Assembly: GCA_934047225.1 (NCBI GenBank)
Contig: CAKOHE010000044.1
Span: 783,155 to 847,154, forward strand
DNA length: 64,000 nt
From: Ypsolopha sequella
Lineage: Eukaryota > Arthropoda > Insecta > Lepidoptera > Ypsolophidae
Direction: 5' to 3'
Each line of letters starts with the position of its first letter. Positions within the stretch are counted from its first letter, which is position 1. A program made the position numbers and the translations under genes. A model generated the notes under the pieces. That model had not been told where the DNA came from. It did not search any database and saw nothing but the letters and a program-made list of their open reading frames with translations. Shown here in pieces: positions 36,197 through 45,845 of the stretch.

Positions 36197-36310
36197 GCCT
36201 TAAAGCACTAGCTATAGAATCCAAGTGACGACCAAAAGTGAAAAACAACAACAGTCACAAATTGATCAGAAGTTATGAGTCAAGTAACATTTAACTTCTA
36301 TTTAAAATTA
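36197..36310 (+). repeat. Partial unit of the 148-bp repeat
   Basis: CTTAAAGCACTAGCTATAG through AACTTCTATTTAAAATTA matches units at 31765-31868 with a few substitutions, in the same orientation. The 4.1-kb block between, including the 8-mer array, therefore sits inside or beside a former 148-bp tandem array. Confidence 0.9.
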
Positions 36311-37122
36311 AGGACTCTAACTGACTTATATAAAAATTAAATTTCATAATCAACGCTACTATACAGAAAACTCGCCGCGTTTCGCTACTTTGATCTTCAA
36401 GTCTAAAGTTTCCCGAGACCAAACGTGGCGCGGGAAGTGCGGCCTCAGCCAATGACGTAATTATTTACCTAGGAGCGATAGATCAGCCAATGCAAGCTCT
36501 TGATAGCTATAGTGAAGTGGCTTAAAGCTGTGTTTTCGGATTACTGTTACCTAGTGGATAAAAAAAAAACAAAATTTGATATAAAGGTACCTTAGCCGAG
36601 GAGACCACTGCTTTTTTGCTTTTTTTTTCTTAGTTGGCTTGATTAAAAATTAACTTTAAAATAGATATGTAGTGTAAAAGTTGTATTTTGTCGTATTTAT
36701 CATTTTGAATTTTTGGTACCATACATTATAAATTATAGAAATTCCAGAAGGCTCCTAGGCTAACATGAAATAAATACCATAAAGTACCATCGCACCAAAT
36801 TAGGTGCTTTTATGCGCCAGTTAACGATAATTTCACTAAGCCACCTCAGTATGGGTTGTGCTATTCTGTAGGTAGTGGTGGTATTTACCGAACAAGCCGA
36901 GGATGCGGAGTGGGCACCGCAGCTACCTCCCGCTTGCGCCGCCGCTAACGCGCTGCTGCCTGGCACCTGTCGGAATGATAACACGGTGAAAACAATATAT
37001 ACACAACTAATAATTATAACGCCTAAAAAACCACTACCAGCAAAAAACAATGTACGTATATGTCACGGGTTATTCTCAGTCGTCGTTAGTTATTTTTGGA
37101 TAATAGGTAAAACTAGGTTATC
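36311..37122. other. No recognised gene; promoter-like and exon-like patches
   Basis: At 36449-36500 two CCAAT boxes (TCAGCCAATGACGTAA and ATCAGCCAATGCAAGC) lie within 50 bp, the first fused to a CRE-like TGACGTAA; this is promoter-like composition only. A GC-rich open stretch at about 36875-36990 (FTEQAEDAEWAPQLPPACAA) is not recognised. Nothing links the two. Confidence 0.35.
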
Positions 37123-38068
37123 CCGGATAATAGAATAGAATAGAAAAGTTTATTTGTTTGACCTTAAAAATTTTTTTGGTCCTTAAAAATTAGGTGTTAG
37201 AATATGCTTAAATATGTCATTCCTCAAAAATCTGCCAAATTTGGCGCACAAATATTTATCTAAATAAACATAAACAAAGAAACAATTGACCTTAAACCTT
37301 AAAATCTGAATTACAAATAAATATATAAAATAACTCAATTTATAATGTAAAATTATGTGAATCGTCAATTTAAAAAGAATACAAATGTCAATCTATAATG
37401 TTAAATTATGTGAATCGTCAATTTAAAAAGAATACAAATGTCAATCTATAATGTTAAATTATGTGAATCGTCAATTTAAAAAGAATACAAATGTCAATCT
37501 ATAATGTTAAATTATGTGAATCGTCAATTTAAAAAGAATACAAATGTCAATCTATATAAACTATCGTTAAAAATTATTATTATAATTAAAAAACTCATCC
37601 ATCGAGTAAAAACATTTGTCGACGAGCCACATGTGAAGTTTGCTCTTGAATTGGTTCAGTGGTAAATCTTTAAAATCGTCCGGTAAAGCATTAAATACTC
37701 TGACTGCCATTTGGAAGACGTTTTGTTTAACTAGGCTCAGTTTACAATGGTGTATGTAAAGTCTCTCGCCTCCTTTTTTTCTTTGTGATCTTTGGCTGAC
37801 CTCTTTTTTTTTTAGGAAAATATTCTGCCTGTTGTTGTACAAAAACTGCAATTTGTTCTATGTACATGCAGGGTAAAGATAGAAGTTTAAGCTTCTTGAA
37901 GAATGGCTTGCAGTGGTCCATGAAATATAATCCGCAAATGGCTCTAAGGCACTTCTTTTGAATTTTAAACACCCTATCCACGTCAGATGAGTTACCCCAA
38001 AGTATCAATCCATATTGCAATGTAGATGCAACGTAGGCATGATATGCACTAATTGCAACTTTTGGCAA
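37123..38068 (-). pseudogene. LINE reverse-transcriptase C-terminal fragment, frameshifted
   Basis: On the minus strand 38068-37742 encodes AISAYHAYVASTLQYGLILW, FKIQKKCLRAICGLYF and LLSLPCMYIEQIAVFVQQQ. After a frameshift in a lysine/purine-rich tract near 37790-37830 the frame 37851-37567 continues HHCKLSLVKQNVFQMAVRVF, NALPDDFKDL and QFKSKLHMWL. It is clearly related to the LINE at 58108-59064 (AYHGLVASVLRYGIIFWGNS). The 3' end carries an (AATAG)n tail near 37123-37148. The sequence is 5'-truncated and its 3' UTR contains a 53-bp minisatellite. Confidence 0.8.
37376..37558 (-). repeat. 53-bp tandem repeat in a LINE 3' region
   Basis: Exact period of 53 bp: ACAAATGTCAATCTATA starts at 37381, 37434, 37487 and 37540, and units include TTAAATTATGTGAATCGTC. 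About 3.5 almost identical units, with a diverged unit to the left (37328-37375). Confidence 0.95.
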
Positions 38069-39591
38069 TACAACTTACCTAAGTCTTCGAAATAGAATAT
38101 AATAAAAATATAATTATTTAAGCTCTTCGGATAAAGTCCGTAAAATAAACAAATAAGTATAAGTTTAAAAAGGAATTTCCTGACTAGACCAAATGGCTGT
38201 TCCTTGTATGACGTAGACTTCCACTAAGAAGGGATTTTGGCAACGCCGGCTCGAGCCAACTTGGCGCCCTAGGCAAATTATTTAAATAGCACCCCTTTAA
38301 ACAAAACGAGATTTAAAAATTTATCAAAATAGCTCTTGGGTCTAATAAATTTACAGGTTGGACTTGTCTTTCAACCTATCCTATCCTTGGCGCAGCAGTT
38401 CTTCGCACCCGTGTAACTTTTGTCTTTATACAAACCTCAAAGTTTGGTCGCGCATGAAATACTTCAGACACCTTTGAGACGGCTCTGCCAATTATCAGCT
38501 AGCTGCCTTGGATTCAATTGAGCACCGCGAAATAAGAGTCAAAAAATAAGTCGAAAAAATTATTTGCCTCTTGGTTTTTATAGGCTATATTTTGGAGAGT
38601 TTGCGCAGAAATTGAACGAACTAATTTCCCCATCCCCTTTCTACCACCGGAAAAGCCGATGCACAGCAACATATTTTGTCAGTATTCTGATAGCTCAATC
38701 ACAACGTTTCAAATCTTCGTTCATCATCCCTGTGAAACCCTGCCAGTTTCCGTATTTCCGGATAGGAAAATAAGGACAATCAATTGCAGGTGACTGTAAA
38801 CATTAATTTTCTTTGTTTTTATTTGGTGTGCTATCTACAAATTTATTTTCATATGTTATTTAATTGCTCCTGTCTAACAATTCGCCAAATAACACATTTG
38901 CATGAGTATCCTTAGTCTCCGTGAGATGACTGAAGCGTTTATACACGATAGTTTTTTATTTAAGAGAAATATGATGAAATAACAACAAGAGCATTGAAAA
39001 AGTGCAAAAATGTGGTTATTATTATTATAGTACACGTAACGAAAAAGACAGAGATAATAGCAAACGCTCGGTGCGCCTTGCGCGCGGTACGCCACCATCT
39101 TGCGCCCCAACCTTGCTGTTCCCCTCAATCAATCATCGGTTACATGGGGGGGTATGCTCCCCCAAAACTGCAGGAATTCCATACATTTGTACCAAATGTT
39201 CGATTCGATTAGGGTGCACTTTCAGACAGCGCAGGTATATAAGGTATAGATAGGTTTTATAAATCCTGGATTCGTCCTTGCAATCAATAGTACTACATTA
39301 TAAGTTATAACCTAATGCTATCAACATTGAAATGGCATCAGCGCCACCCTGAGTAAACTTGGTGTCCTGGGCTTCACCATGCCACCCTCCAAGGTCGAGC
39401 GTCCTAGGCGGTCACCTAGTTCACCTATATGGACGGGCGCGTCATATAAGCATAATTTGTTTAATTGGCTGCAAGTAAACTGTCATGGCTACCAAGTAAA
39501 CATGTGGCTGTAATAGCTTTGCTTAGAAAAACTAGATGGCGCTAAGTTGGCTTCCTAAAAGAAAATAAATAAATGTTTGGCAGAAACTAAC
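38069..39591. other. No recognised gene
   Basis: Old repeat-like DNA. GGCGCCCTAGGCAAATT at 38270 and CGTCCTAGGCGGTCACCTAG at 39400 resemble the ends of one degraded element. The frames at 38564-38773 and 38994-39253 are not recognised. Confidence 0.4.
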
Positions 39592-39765
39592 CTGAGCCAG
39601 GAAAGCGCCACAATTGAACAGCTTCCTGATGTTGGTCCGAGACAAGGCGCCGCGCCGCAGCAACCAGTCCGCCACGTAGCCCGCGAACTGTAGAGTCATC
39701 AGCCATCGCCAAGTACGGCACGGCTGATAGGAAGCCCGTCTGGGAGGTCTCGAACTTGAAGATGT
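39592..39765 (-). pseudogene. SLC17-family (vesicular/phosphate transporter) exon with a frameshift
   Basis: On the minus strand, between an acceptor (AACATTCCAG) and donor (GTTAGT), 174 bp encode IFKFETSQTGFLSAVPYLAM in one frame and LMTLQFAGYVADWLLRRGAL, SRTNIRKLFNCGAFLAQ in another. Joined, this is the conserved stretch of SLC17 anion transporters of the major facilitator superfamily, where a KFxxxQTGFLSAxPYLxM helix is followed by FAGxxADWL and RKxFNCxAFLxQ. The shift (one extra or two missing bases at the ATGGCTGATGAC segment, near 39697) breaks the exon. No other SLC17 exon is seen in the window. It is either a pseudogene fragment or a sequencing error in a real, widely spaced gene. Confidence 0.75.
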
Positions 39766-39802
39766 CTGGAATGTTACAAAAACTTTAGTTAAACATTAGT
39801 TA

Positions 39803-39905
39803 TACACTCTCACCTGTCTCTCAGAAGCCACAGATTTCCATCTGTTACGATCCTGACATAGCTATTTCGCCTCTTCTACATCCATCAATCTAGTCATACA
39901 ATCTT
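39803..39905 (+). repeat. Dispersed fragment shared with 16395 and 32815
   Basis: CCACAGATTTCCATCTGTTAC and CTACATCCATCAATCTAGTC match the other two copies. The stretch 39906-40689 that follows holds a minus-strand LINE-like tail (ATTT)n at 39968-39982, an AT-rich part, and a GC-rich patch at 40285-40405 that I cannot identify. Confidence 0.55.
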
Positions 39906-40689
39906 TTTCAATGCATGTGCTCGTAAAGGCCCACTTTTTATGCATCAAAATTATTTATTATTATTTTTTATTTATTTATTTATGGCTAACCTGCAACTTT
40001 TCCTGTACACCATAAATTTTATACTTTTTTCCACTGTTTAATGGCTCTGGATACATTCCTTTTGAGTCAATCATAATTTAAAGTTTTTTTTTTTAATCTT
40101 GTTTATTTTATAAGCCATACATCTTAGATTAATTCCATAATTTAAAGTTCACAAAATTTTAATTTTACACTGAATTTCAAAGGGAGGAAATTAATAATTA
40201 ATAAATATAAAAATAACAAAATAAATAAAAATAACATTTTCTAATAAAAATATCATATGAGCGTCTCAAGGAATTTATCTCACCTACCAATCGTTCGGCT
40301 ACCTGTCGGACGGTTGTGTAGCGCAGCGCTCGGTTACCGGCTTACCGAACGTTGTGCCGCAGACGTCGCACCTACGCAGCCTCGAGACGAACTACATCGC
40401 CTCGGCTAGACTATATTCACTGTTTAATTTATGAAACTTAAAGCTCTTAAGTTAAATTGAATTGAAAGTATAAGTTTTTAAATTGAAAACTTCTTTAGGC
40501 GCGTTTTTTCACTTCTGTCGGCAGTCCTTATGTTCTTTTTTTTTAAAATGATTGTCATTTTTTGGAAATATTTCAACTTACCTGAAAAAGTGTACGTACG
40601 CTTTTTCAATGCTTTTCATAACAAAAACGCTTTCTATTTATACATTTTCCAGTGTACCTACTAGATCGATTTACCCTTCTTGTTTGGAG

Positions 40690-41406
40690 TAGGGAATGCA
40701 ATCTCGGTATACCGAGATCTTTATCAGTGCGAGATCTCGCAAGATTTGCGAGGACAAGCGGCAGCGCATATTACAGATGCAGGGCATTGACGACACTTGA
40801 ATAACTTTGAAAAAAAAGATAAAGCTTTGGATTTGCTAGGTTGAGAAGACAATAACTGCATTTTGCATCATAACATCATCAACATAATTTTGTTGAAATT
40901 GATGACTAAAAACATGGAATTAGAAAGAACCTTGTCTGCGGCTGGGCCAGCCTATATTAAGTGAAAACACACGCTATCTATAAATAAAATCATATACTGT
41001 ACTCAACTGTTCACACTTAACAAATTTTCCAAAGAAATATAACAAAGCAAATGAAAAAAAAAAACGCATGCCCATACAACATTTACAGTCGGTTTTTAAA
41101 GTAACTATGTATAGGAGAATTTATTTCTTCATTTGTGCGGGTATATTTCTTAGGGAAAGCTTTTCATTATGGTCAGTAGAATAATATAATTATTTAAAAG
41201 AAAAATATAAAGTATATTTAAATACATCCCTTTAATTGGATTGATATTTAGTTTTAATTTTTTTAATAACCAGTAGTTGAAACAATATTTTTTCGAAAGA
41301 ATTTTCAGTAGTGCAAGATCTTGGTATTAGCGAGATCTTGCGAGATTGATTTTTTAAATCTTGCAAATACCGAGATTGACATTTAGGTGCAAGATTGCAT
41401 TCCCTA
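40690..41406 (+). mobile_element. hAT transposon remnant, 717 bp
   Basis: The ends TAGGGAATGCAATCT and their complement are flanked by an exact 8-bp duplication GTTTGGAG (40682-40689, 41407-41414). Inside, near 40907-40965, the plus strand reads LMTKNMELERTLSAAGPAYI then a stop and KHTLSINK. ERxxSxAG followed by a short R/K-xxLS-type motif is the signature of the hAT C-terminal dimerisation domain. Subterminal CGAGATCTCGC-like motifs occur at both ends. No functional transposase remains. Confidence 0.85.
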
Positions 41407-41696
41407 GTTTGGAGTAATGCATCAGTCAGTTTAAAGAATAACAAACGTTTTTTATTTCACTTTTTAAATCATTAACACGGTCCAAACGCTTTTATAAACT
41501 AAATAAATTAAACAAAATCAACGACCACACACGATCGAAATTATCTTCATCAATCTCACGAAAGAAAAAATCTATTCTTTCTACTCACTTTTATTTCTAT
41601 AAGAATAAGTGTTAGTTTCCATGCTTTTTCAGTAACACTTAAGTTAAGTTGTCATAATTTGGAGTCTATTTGGATGAGTGACTGGACATTTTAAAA

Positions 41697-42328
41697 AAAC
41701 CGGCCAAGTGCGACTCAGAATCGTGTACCTAGGGTTCCGTATCATCGTTCTCATACGCTATATTTTTCCTGTAATCTTTACGTAAACACATAATACCGTG
41801 ATTTTTCTCATATTTTTTGGTCAGTTTTGGAGATAAGGGAGCGGGCATACATTTTTTGTGGTTTTCTGACGATTTCTCGAAATAAATGCAATTAAATATA
41901 GGCAAGCTATAAATTTATACAATCAGCTCTTTATTACCTGAAATTTGATACTCATTTTCTATTTTTATAAAATATTTTTTTATTTATTTTACTTATTTTT
42001 GTTATATTTCTCGACTTTTTTTAAATCGGTATAGTTTTCCTGTAATTGACCAGTTATGATCTATAATCTATTTTTTTTTTCAATTTACCAGTTTCAAAGA
42101 TAAGGGGGAGGACATACATATTTTTGTGGTTTTTTAAAGATTTTTTGAAACCAGTGCCAGTAAGTATAGTAAAAGTTTATATTTTTACAATCAACTTTTT
42201 AACATCTATAATTTGATATATTTTTTATTTTTCTCACTTGTATTTTGGAAATATTTTGAACAAATTCAATTTTTAATTTTTTTATTTTTAAGCCGTGATA
42301 TGTGGGTGAATTAATGCTTCTTTTATCC
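41697..42328 (+). repeat. Interspersed repeat (AAGTGCGAGTC family) truncating histone H4
   Basis: It starts AAACCGGCCAAGTGCGACTC and follows the same order as the 17.2-kb copy: CTTTACGTAAACACATAATA, the GATAAGGG box, then CGTGATATGTGGGTGAATTA. It stops within the H4 coding sequence at about 42328. Confidence 0.7.
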
Positions 42329-42330
42329 CG

Positions 42331-42369
42331 AAACGTCAGGGCCGCACCCTCTACGGTTTCGGCGGTTAA
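42331..42369 (+). pseudogene. Histone H4, last 12 codons only
   Basis: AAA CGT CAG then GGC CGC ACC CTC TAC GGT TTC GGC GGT TAA reads KRQGRTLYGFGG-stop, the invariant C-terminus of histone H4. All upstream H4 sequence is missing and replaced by an interspersed repeat ending at about 42328. A canonical histone stem-loop follows 39 bases after the stop, at the expected distance for a replication-dependent histone mRNA. This is therefore the real 3' end of an H4 gene in plus orientation, now dead. Confidence 0.93.
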
Positions 42370-42407
42370 TCATTATGGATTTACCATATTTTCCTGACAA
42401 ACAAAAA

Positions 42408-42423
42408 GGCCCTTTTCAGGGCC
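42408..42423 (+). promoter_or_regulatory. Histone mRNA 3' stem-loop (SLBP/processing signal)
   Basis: GGCCCTTTTCAGGGCC is a 16-nt hairpin with a perfect 6-bp stem and the TTTC loop of replication-dependent histone mRNAs, preceded by CAAAAA. It belongs to the truncated H4 above. The flanking 3' sequence GCATA departs from the usual ACCA. Confidence 0.93.
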
Positions 42424-42429
42424 GCATAT

Positions 42430-42885
42430 ACTTCAGTTTACAACAAGTTTCTTAACTGTCACTGATAAGTCAAAAACACCACGATAGTACCTATTTACAT
42501 TAAGATTTCAGCAAATACGCAAAAGGAATAAAAATTCACGGTATAATTTTTTTTCGCCCGCCCCATTGCAACGGCTCGCATTCTCATATTTTATAACAAC
42601 ATACACTACACTTACTTAGTAAGTATATACAAGTCTATGGAATAAGTTAGCTCCTTTTAGTGAAATAGAATAATTCATTTTTTAAACACACTAAAATCTC
42701 ACCGATTCTGATTTTCGTGAATTTCTCAACAGTTTTATTTTTCATATTTTATTATATTTAGGGGGTTCGTTTTCTTTGAATTTATTACTTATAGGTACGA
42801 ATAGAGAATAAAATACGGAACAGTCAGTGAAAATAGCATGTCGGTGACGGTGACGCGAACCTACCGAAAATCTACCTACTTACAG
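42430..42885. other. Histone cluster spacer, no gene recognised
   Basis: AT-rich spacer after the H4 3' end. It contains a TTCGCCCGCCCCATTGCAACGG patch near 42551 but no reading frame of note. Confidence 0.5.
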
Positions 42886-42958
42886 AACAGCTGATTACCA
42901 GCATTTAGTCGAAATTTTCACGAGCGGACCGACAATATTCATGATGGTATTTATTTAA
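42886..42958 (+). repeat. Histone-spacer repeat unit, cut at TTAA
   Basis: AGAACAGCTGATTACCAGC, then TTCACGAGCGGACCGACAAT and a TATTTATTTAA end. This is the same unit that continues at 50133 (TTAATTTCAAATAGAACAGC). The repeat is interrupted exactly at TTAA by the 42959-50132 block. Confidence 0.85.
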
Positions 42959-45164
42959 GGGAATCATTGAGTTAGCGGCCGCGGCCGCGATAGGTACAGA
43001 TCGTTCACAGTTATTTTACCTCTAGGCTGATCGAAAATGTTTCTTAAGTATTGGACATAGAACAGCTGTCAGAGGTAAAATACCTGTGAACAGTCTGTAT
43101 TTTAAAAAAACTATAGCCGTCTTATTCCTGCTGCGCGGCGCACTTGCAAGCGAGTCGCCCCGCGCGCTTCCCGCAACCTTATTCTGTGAGGCGTCCGTAT
43201 TCTGGCAATGTAAAGAGGTGCGATTGTGTAAGGTTGGTCATAGATGATAAATCTATACCATTGTCAAGGATCGTGTAGGGCAAATTCGAATTGTGTAAAA
43301 CTGTCCATAAAATGAAGACCGAAAAGTAACCGAAGGTTTAGAAATGACCGATGGTTTAAAAAATGCGAAATGAAATTGCGTTTTATTGTGTACTACCTAG
43401 GTACGTAAAATGAAATTTGATAATTTATTTAATTTAAAATTATGTCAAACACAAAAATAATAGATCGTTTTGATTACATTTTTTAAATCCACCTCAAAAA
43501 TTAATTCTTATAATTTAAAACATAGAATTCAATCGAAACTTATCTGCATGCAACTCGTGTAACCAAACGCAACAATTGAAGGAAAACCGAGTTTCAGCTG
43601 CTCGACCCCAGGTGGTGGCAAAAGTTTACTACTACTCAACAGTATATGTAGTTGAAGAGCTTGACACGGGATTACTTTTTTTACTAGATGTGATGTCTGA
43701 AAGAGACAGCGCTATATCTTATCGTATTATTTGTCTTCGTCCGAGTTTTGTAGTTATAATAACGCGTCATAGTTTCGAATCAATTCAAGTGTCAAGTCAA
43801 CTGCAACTGCAAAATATTTTTGAATCGGTCGGTGTTTTATTTTATAGTATGTTTCTTTATTATATTAGTATGACGAAATAGCAACCGAACCAAAATACAA
43901 AAACCGGCCAAGTGCGAGTCGGACTCGCGCACGAAGGGTTCCGTACCATTATATATAAAAACAGCGAAAAAACATGTCTGTTTTATGGGAGCCCCCTTAA
44001 ATATTTATTTTATTCTGTTTTTTAGTATTTGTTGTTATAGCGGCAACAGAAATACATCATCTGTGAAAATTTCAACTGTCTTACTATCACGGTTCATGAG
44101 ATACAGCCTGTTGACAGACGGACAGACAGACGGACAGCGGAGTCTAAGTAATAGGGTCCCGTTGGTTACCCTTTGGGTACGGAACCCTAAAAAGTAAGAA
44201 AAAATATTTTAATCTGTGGCCGAACTGCCCTAAACCTTTTCATAATATCTTTCCTACAAAAATGTAACCCCAAACTGTGTTTATATAAAAAACAATTCTT
44301 ATTTCTGTGCCAAAGCCAAGGGTTTTGACTAAAAAGCTCCACAATTTTAATTAATTGAACATCATTTATTGATTTTAATGGTAGAATAAAAATTGTTTTA
44401 CCTAATTTTATTCCAAAATAATCAAAAACACTTACCGTTAAACGATTGTCATAGACAACAAGTCGCCGCAATCATTTGACATTAGCGATGAACTCACAAA
44501 ATCTTAGACAATTTGAATTATCTGTCAATCTTAACAAATCATTCACTCATTGTCTAAAATAACAATACAAATCGTAAAGCATCTATGAATACCATAGACA
44601 ATTCGAATTGGCCGTTTGACAAGTGAAATGATTAGTTTTAAGCTATCAAATGAATACGATTTCATGACTATTTTCTTACACAATCGCACCTCTGATTTTC
44701 ATGTTTAGTTTATGAGTTTAGCGAAAGAATCATTAATTAGAGTAAAATAATAACACATGTTATATACGTAAATAAATCCAAAATTTGGGTTGATTGGTTG
44801 TTTAGTAAGACTAATTGAACGGGCAAAGTTAGGCAGATATTTAAATTTATTTGTAGCGTATTTGGATATTTATTTGTAGCTCTTCTGGAAGGATGGGTTT
44901 TTTGTGCGAAACGTCCTGACAAAATCAATATGTTGTCCTGCTTGCAGTACGTATTTTGTATGAAAATTTGACTTGTCCTTCTGGCAGTACAATGACCTTG
45001 ACCCTGAACGGCACAACGTTATCTTGTCCACTCAGTATGACATTTATGTTTTCTTTGTCAGGATGGTCGTTACTGACACTCAATTTTCTTTAAAAGCTAA
45101 AAAACAACAAATTATTCTAAATAATCATTAAAGCCTCTAACGTTTCAATAGTTCTGTTATCAAG
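42955..45164 (+). repeat. 2.2-kb long repeat, right copy
   Basis: Inverted match to 74-2272. It begins TTAAGGGAATCATTGAGTTA and ends at CTGTTATCAAG. It carries its own AAGTGCGAGTC repeat at 43903-44193, in the same relative place as in the left copy. Just beyond its end, 45246-45330 contains a diverged copy of its last 120 bases or so (ATCTTGTCCTCTCAGTAGGAC against ATCTTGTCCACTCAGTATGAC). Confidence 0.85.
43903..44193 (+). repeat. Interspersed repeat (AAGTGCGAGTC family)
   Basis: It runs from AAACCGGCCAAGTGCGAGTC to GGGTACGGAACCCTAAAAA and is the counterpart of 1042-1336. Because both 2.2-kb copies contain it in the same place, it entered before the two copies separated. Confidence 0.7.
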
Positions 45165-45462
45165 CATTGATTTATATTTTACTGAATGAAGATTCAGCAG
45201 CTAGATACTTAGGTACTCCCTCAATACCATTTCTTGATTTAAATTATCTTGTCCTCTCAGTAGGACATATATATTTTCTTTGTCAGAATGGTCATTCATT
45301 ACTGACACCTAAATTTCTATGAAAGATATAATATTTTAATAATATACATATAAAATATTAACTTAACAATTTGTATTTCTTTTACCTAGAATTCATATAC
45401 TATTTTATCATTGATTTGTTATTATAAATATATTATATAATAAATAAAATAAATTTTTTTAG

Positions 45463-45505
45463 CTTGAAATATATTTCGGCCCTTAGTGGGCCGTTATCAG
45501 TCAAG
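45463..45505 (-). ncRNA. Hammerhead-ribozyme-like motif of the Penelope element
   Basis: Minus strand, 43 nt: CTTGA, CTGATAA, C, GGCCC, ACTAA, GGGCC, GAAATATAT, then TTCAAG. This can fold as stem I (CTTGA/TCAAG), a CUGAnnA box, stem II (GGCCC/GGGCC), GAAA, and a very short stem III with the cut expected at AUU. Hammerheads with a tiny stem III are known from Penelope-like elements. It lies about 340 bp after the Penelope stop, on the same strand. CUGAUAA replaces CUGAUGA (the catalytic G8), so activity is doubtful. Confidence 0.55.
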
Positions 45506-45845
45506 TATTAAAAAAGAAAAATATACCATAGTAATAAAAACAGGAAAAGAAATAAAAAAAATAAAAAAAAAGACAATATTTTTCTTAACAAACCTAACCT
45601 GTTTGTATTGGTCCACAAATTTTTTATCAAATAATAAAATTATAAAATTTTAAAAATTTTGTGGACAAGTACAAGCCCTTCAAGTGCCAACAATCACCAC
45701 CATAAATTTTTCTCATGCCATCCCAATTCTGGTATATGTGTTCCCTGAAAGGGACAGAGAGTTTTCTGTGGTTGGTGGGGTATTCAGGGTATGTGTGGAA
45801 GAGCGTGATGGAAGTGATGAGAGGGTGGTTTAGTTTGTCTGTCAG

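Noticed and set aside
36449..36500. A functional promoter with two CCAAT boxes
   Set aside because: No transcription unit starts nearby and no TATA or initiator is convincing; short motifs alone are not enough.
74..45164. A single 45-kb giant transposon with 2.2-kb terminal repeats
   Set aside because: No target duplication at the outer ends. The sharp ends are on the inner sides, at TTAA, and the right copy is better explained as part of a TTAA-flanked insertion into the histone spacer.
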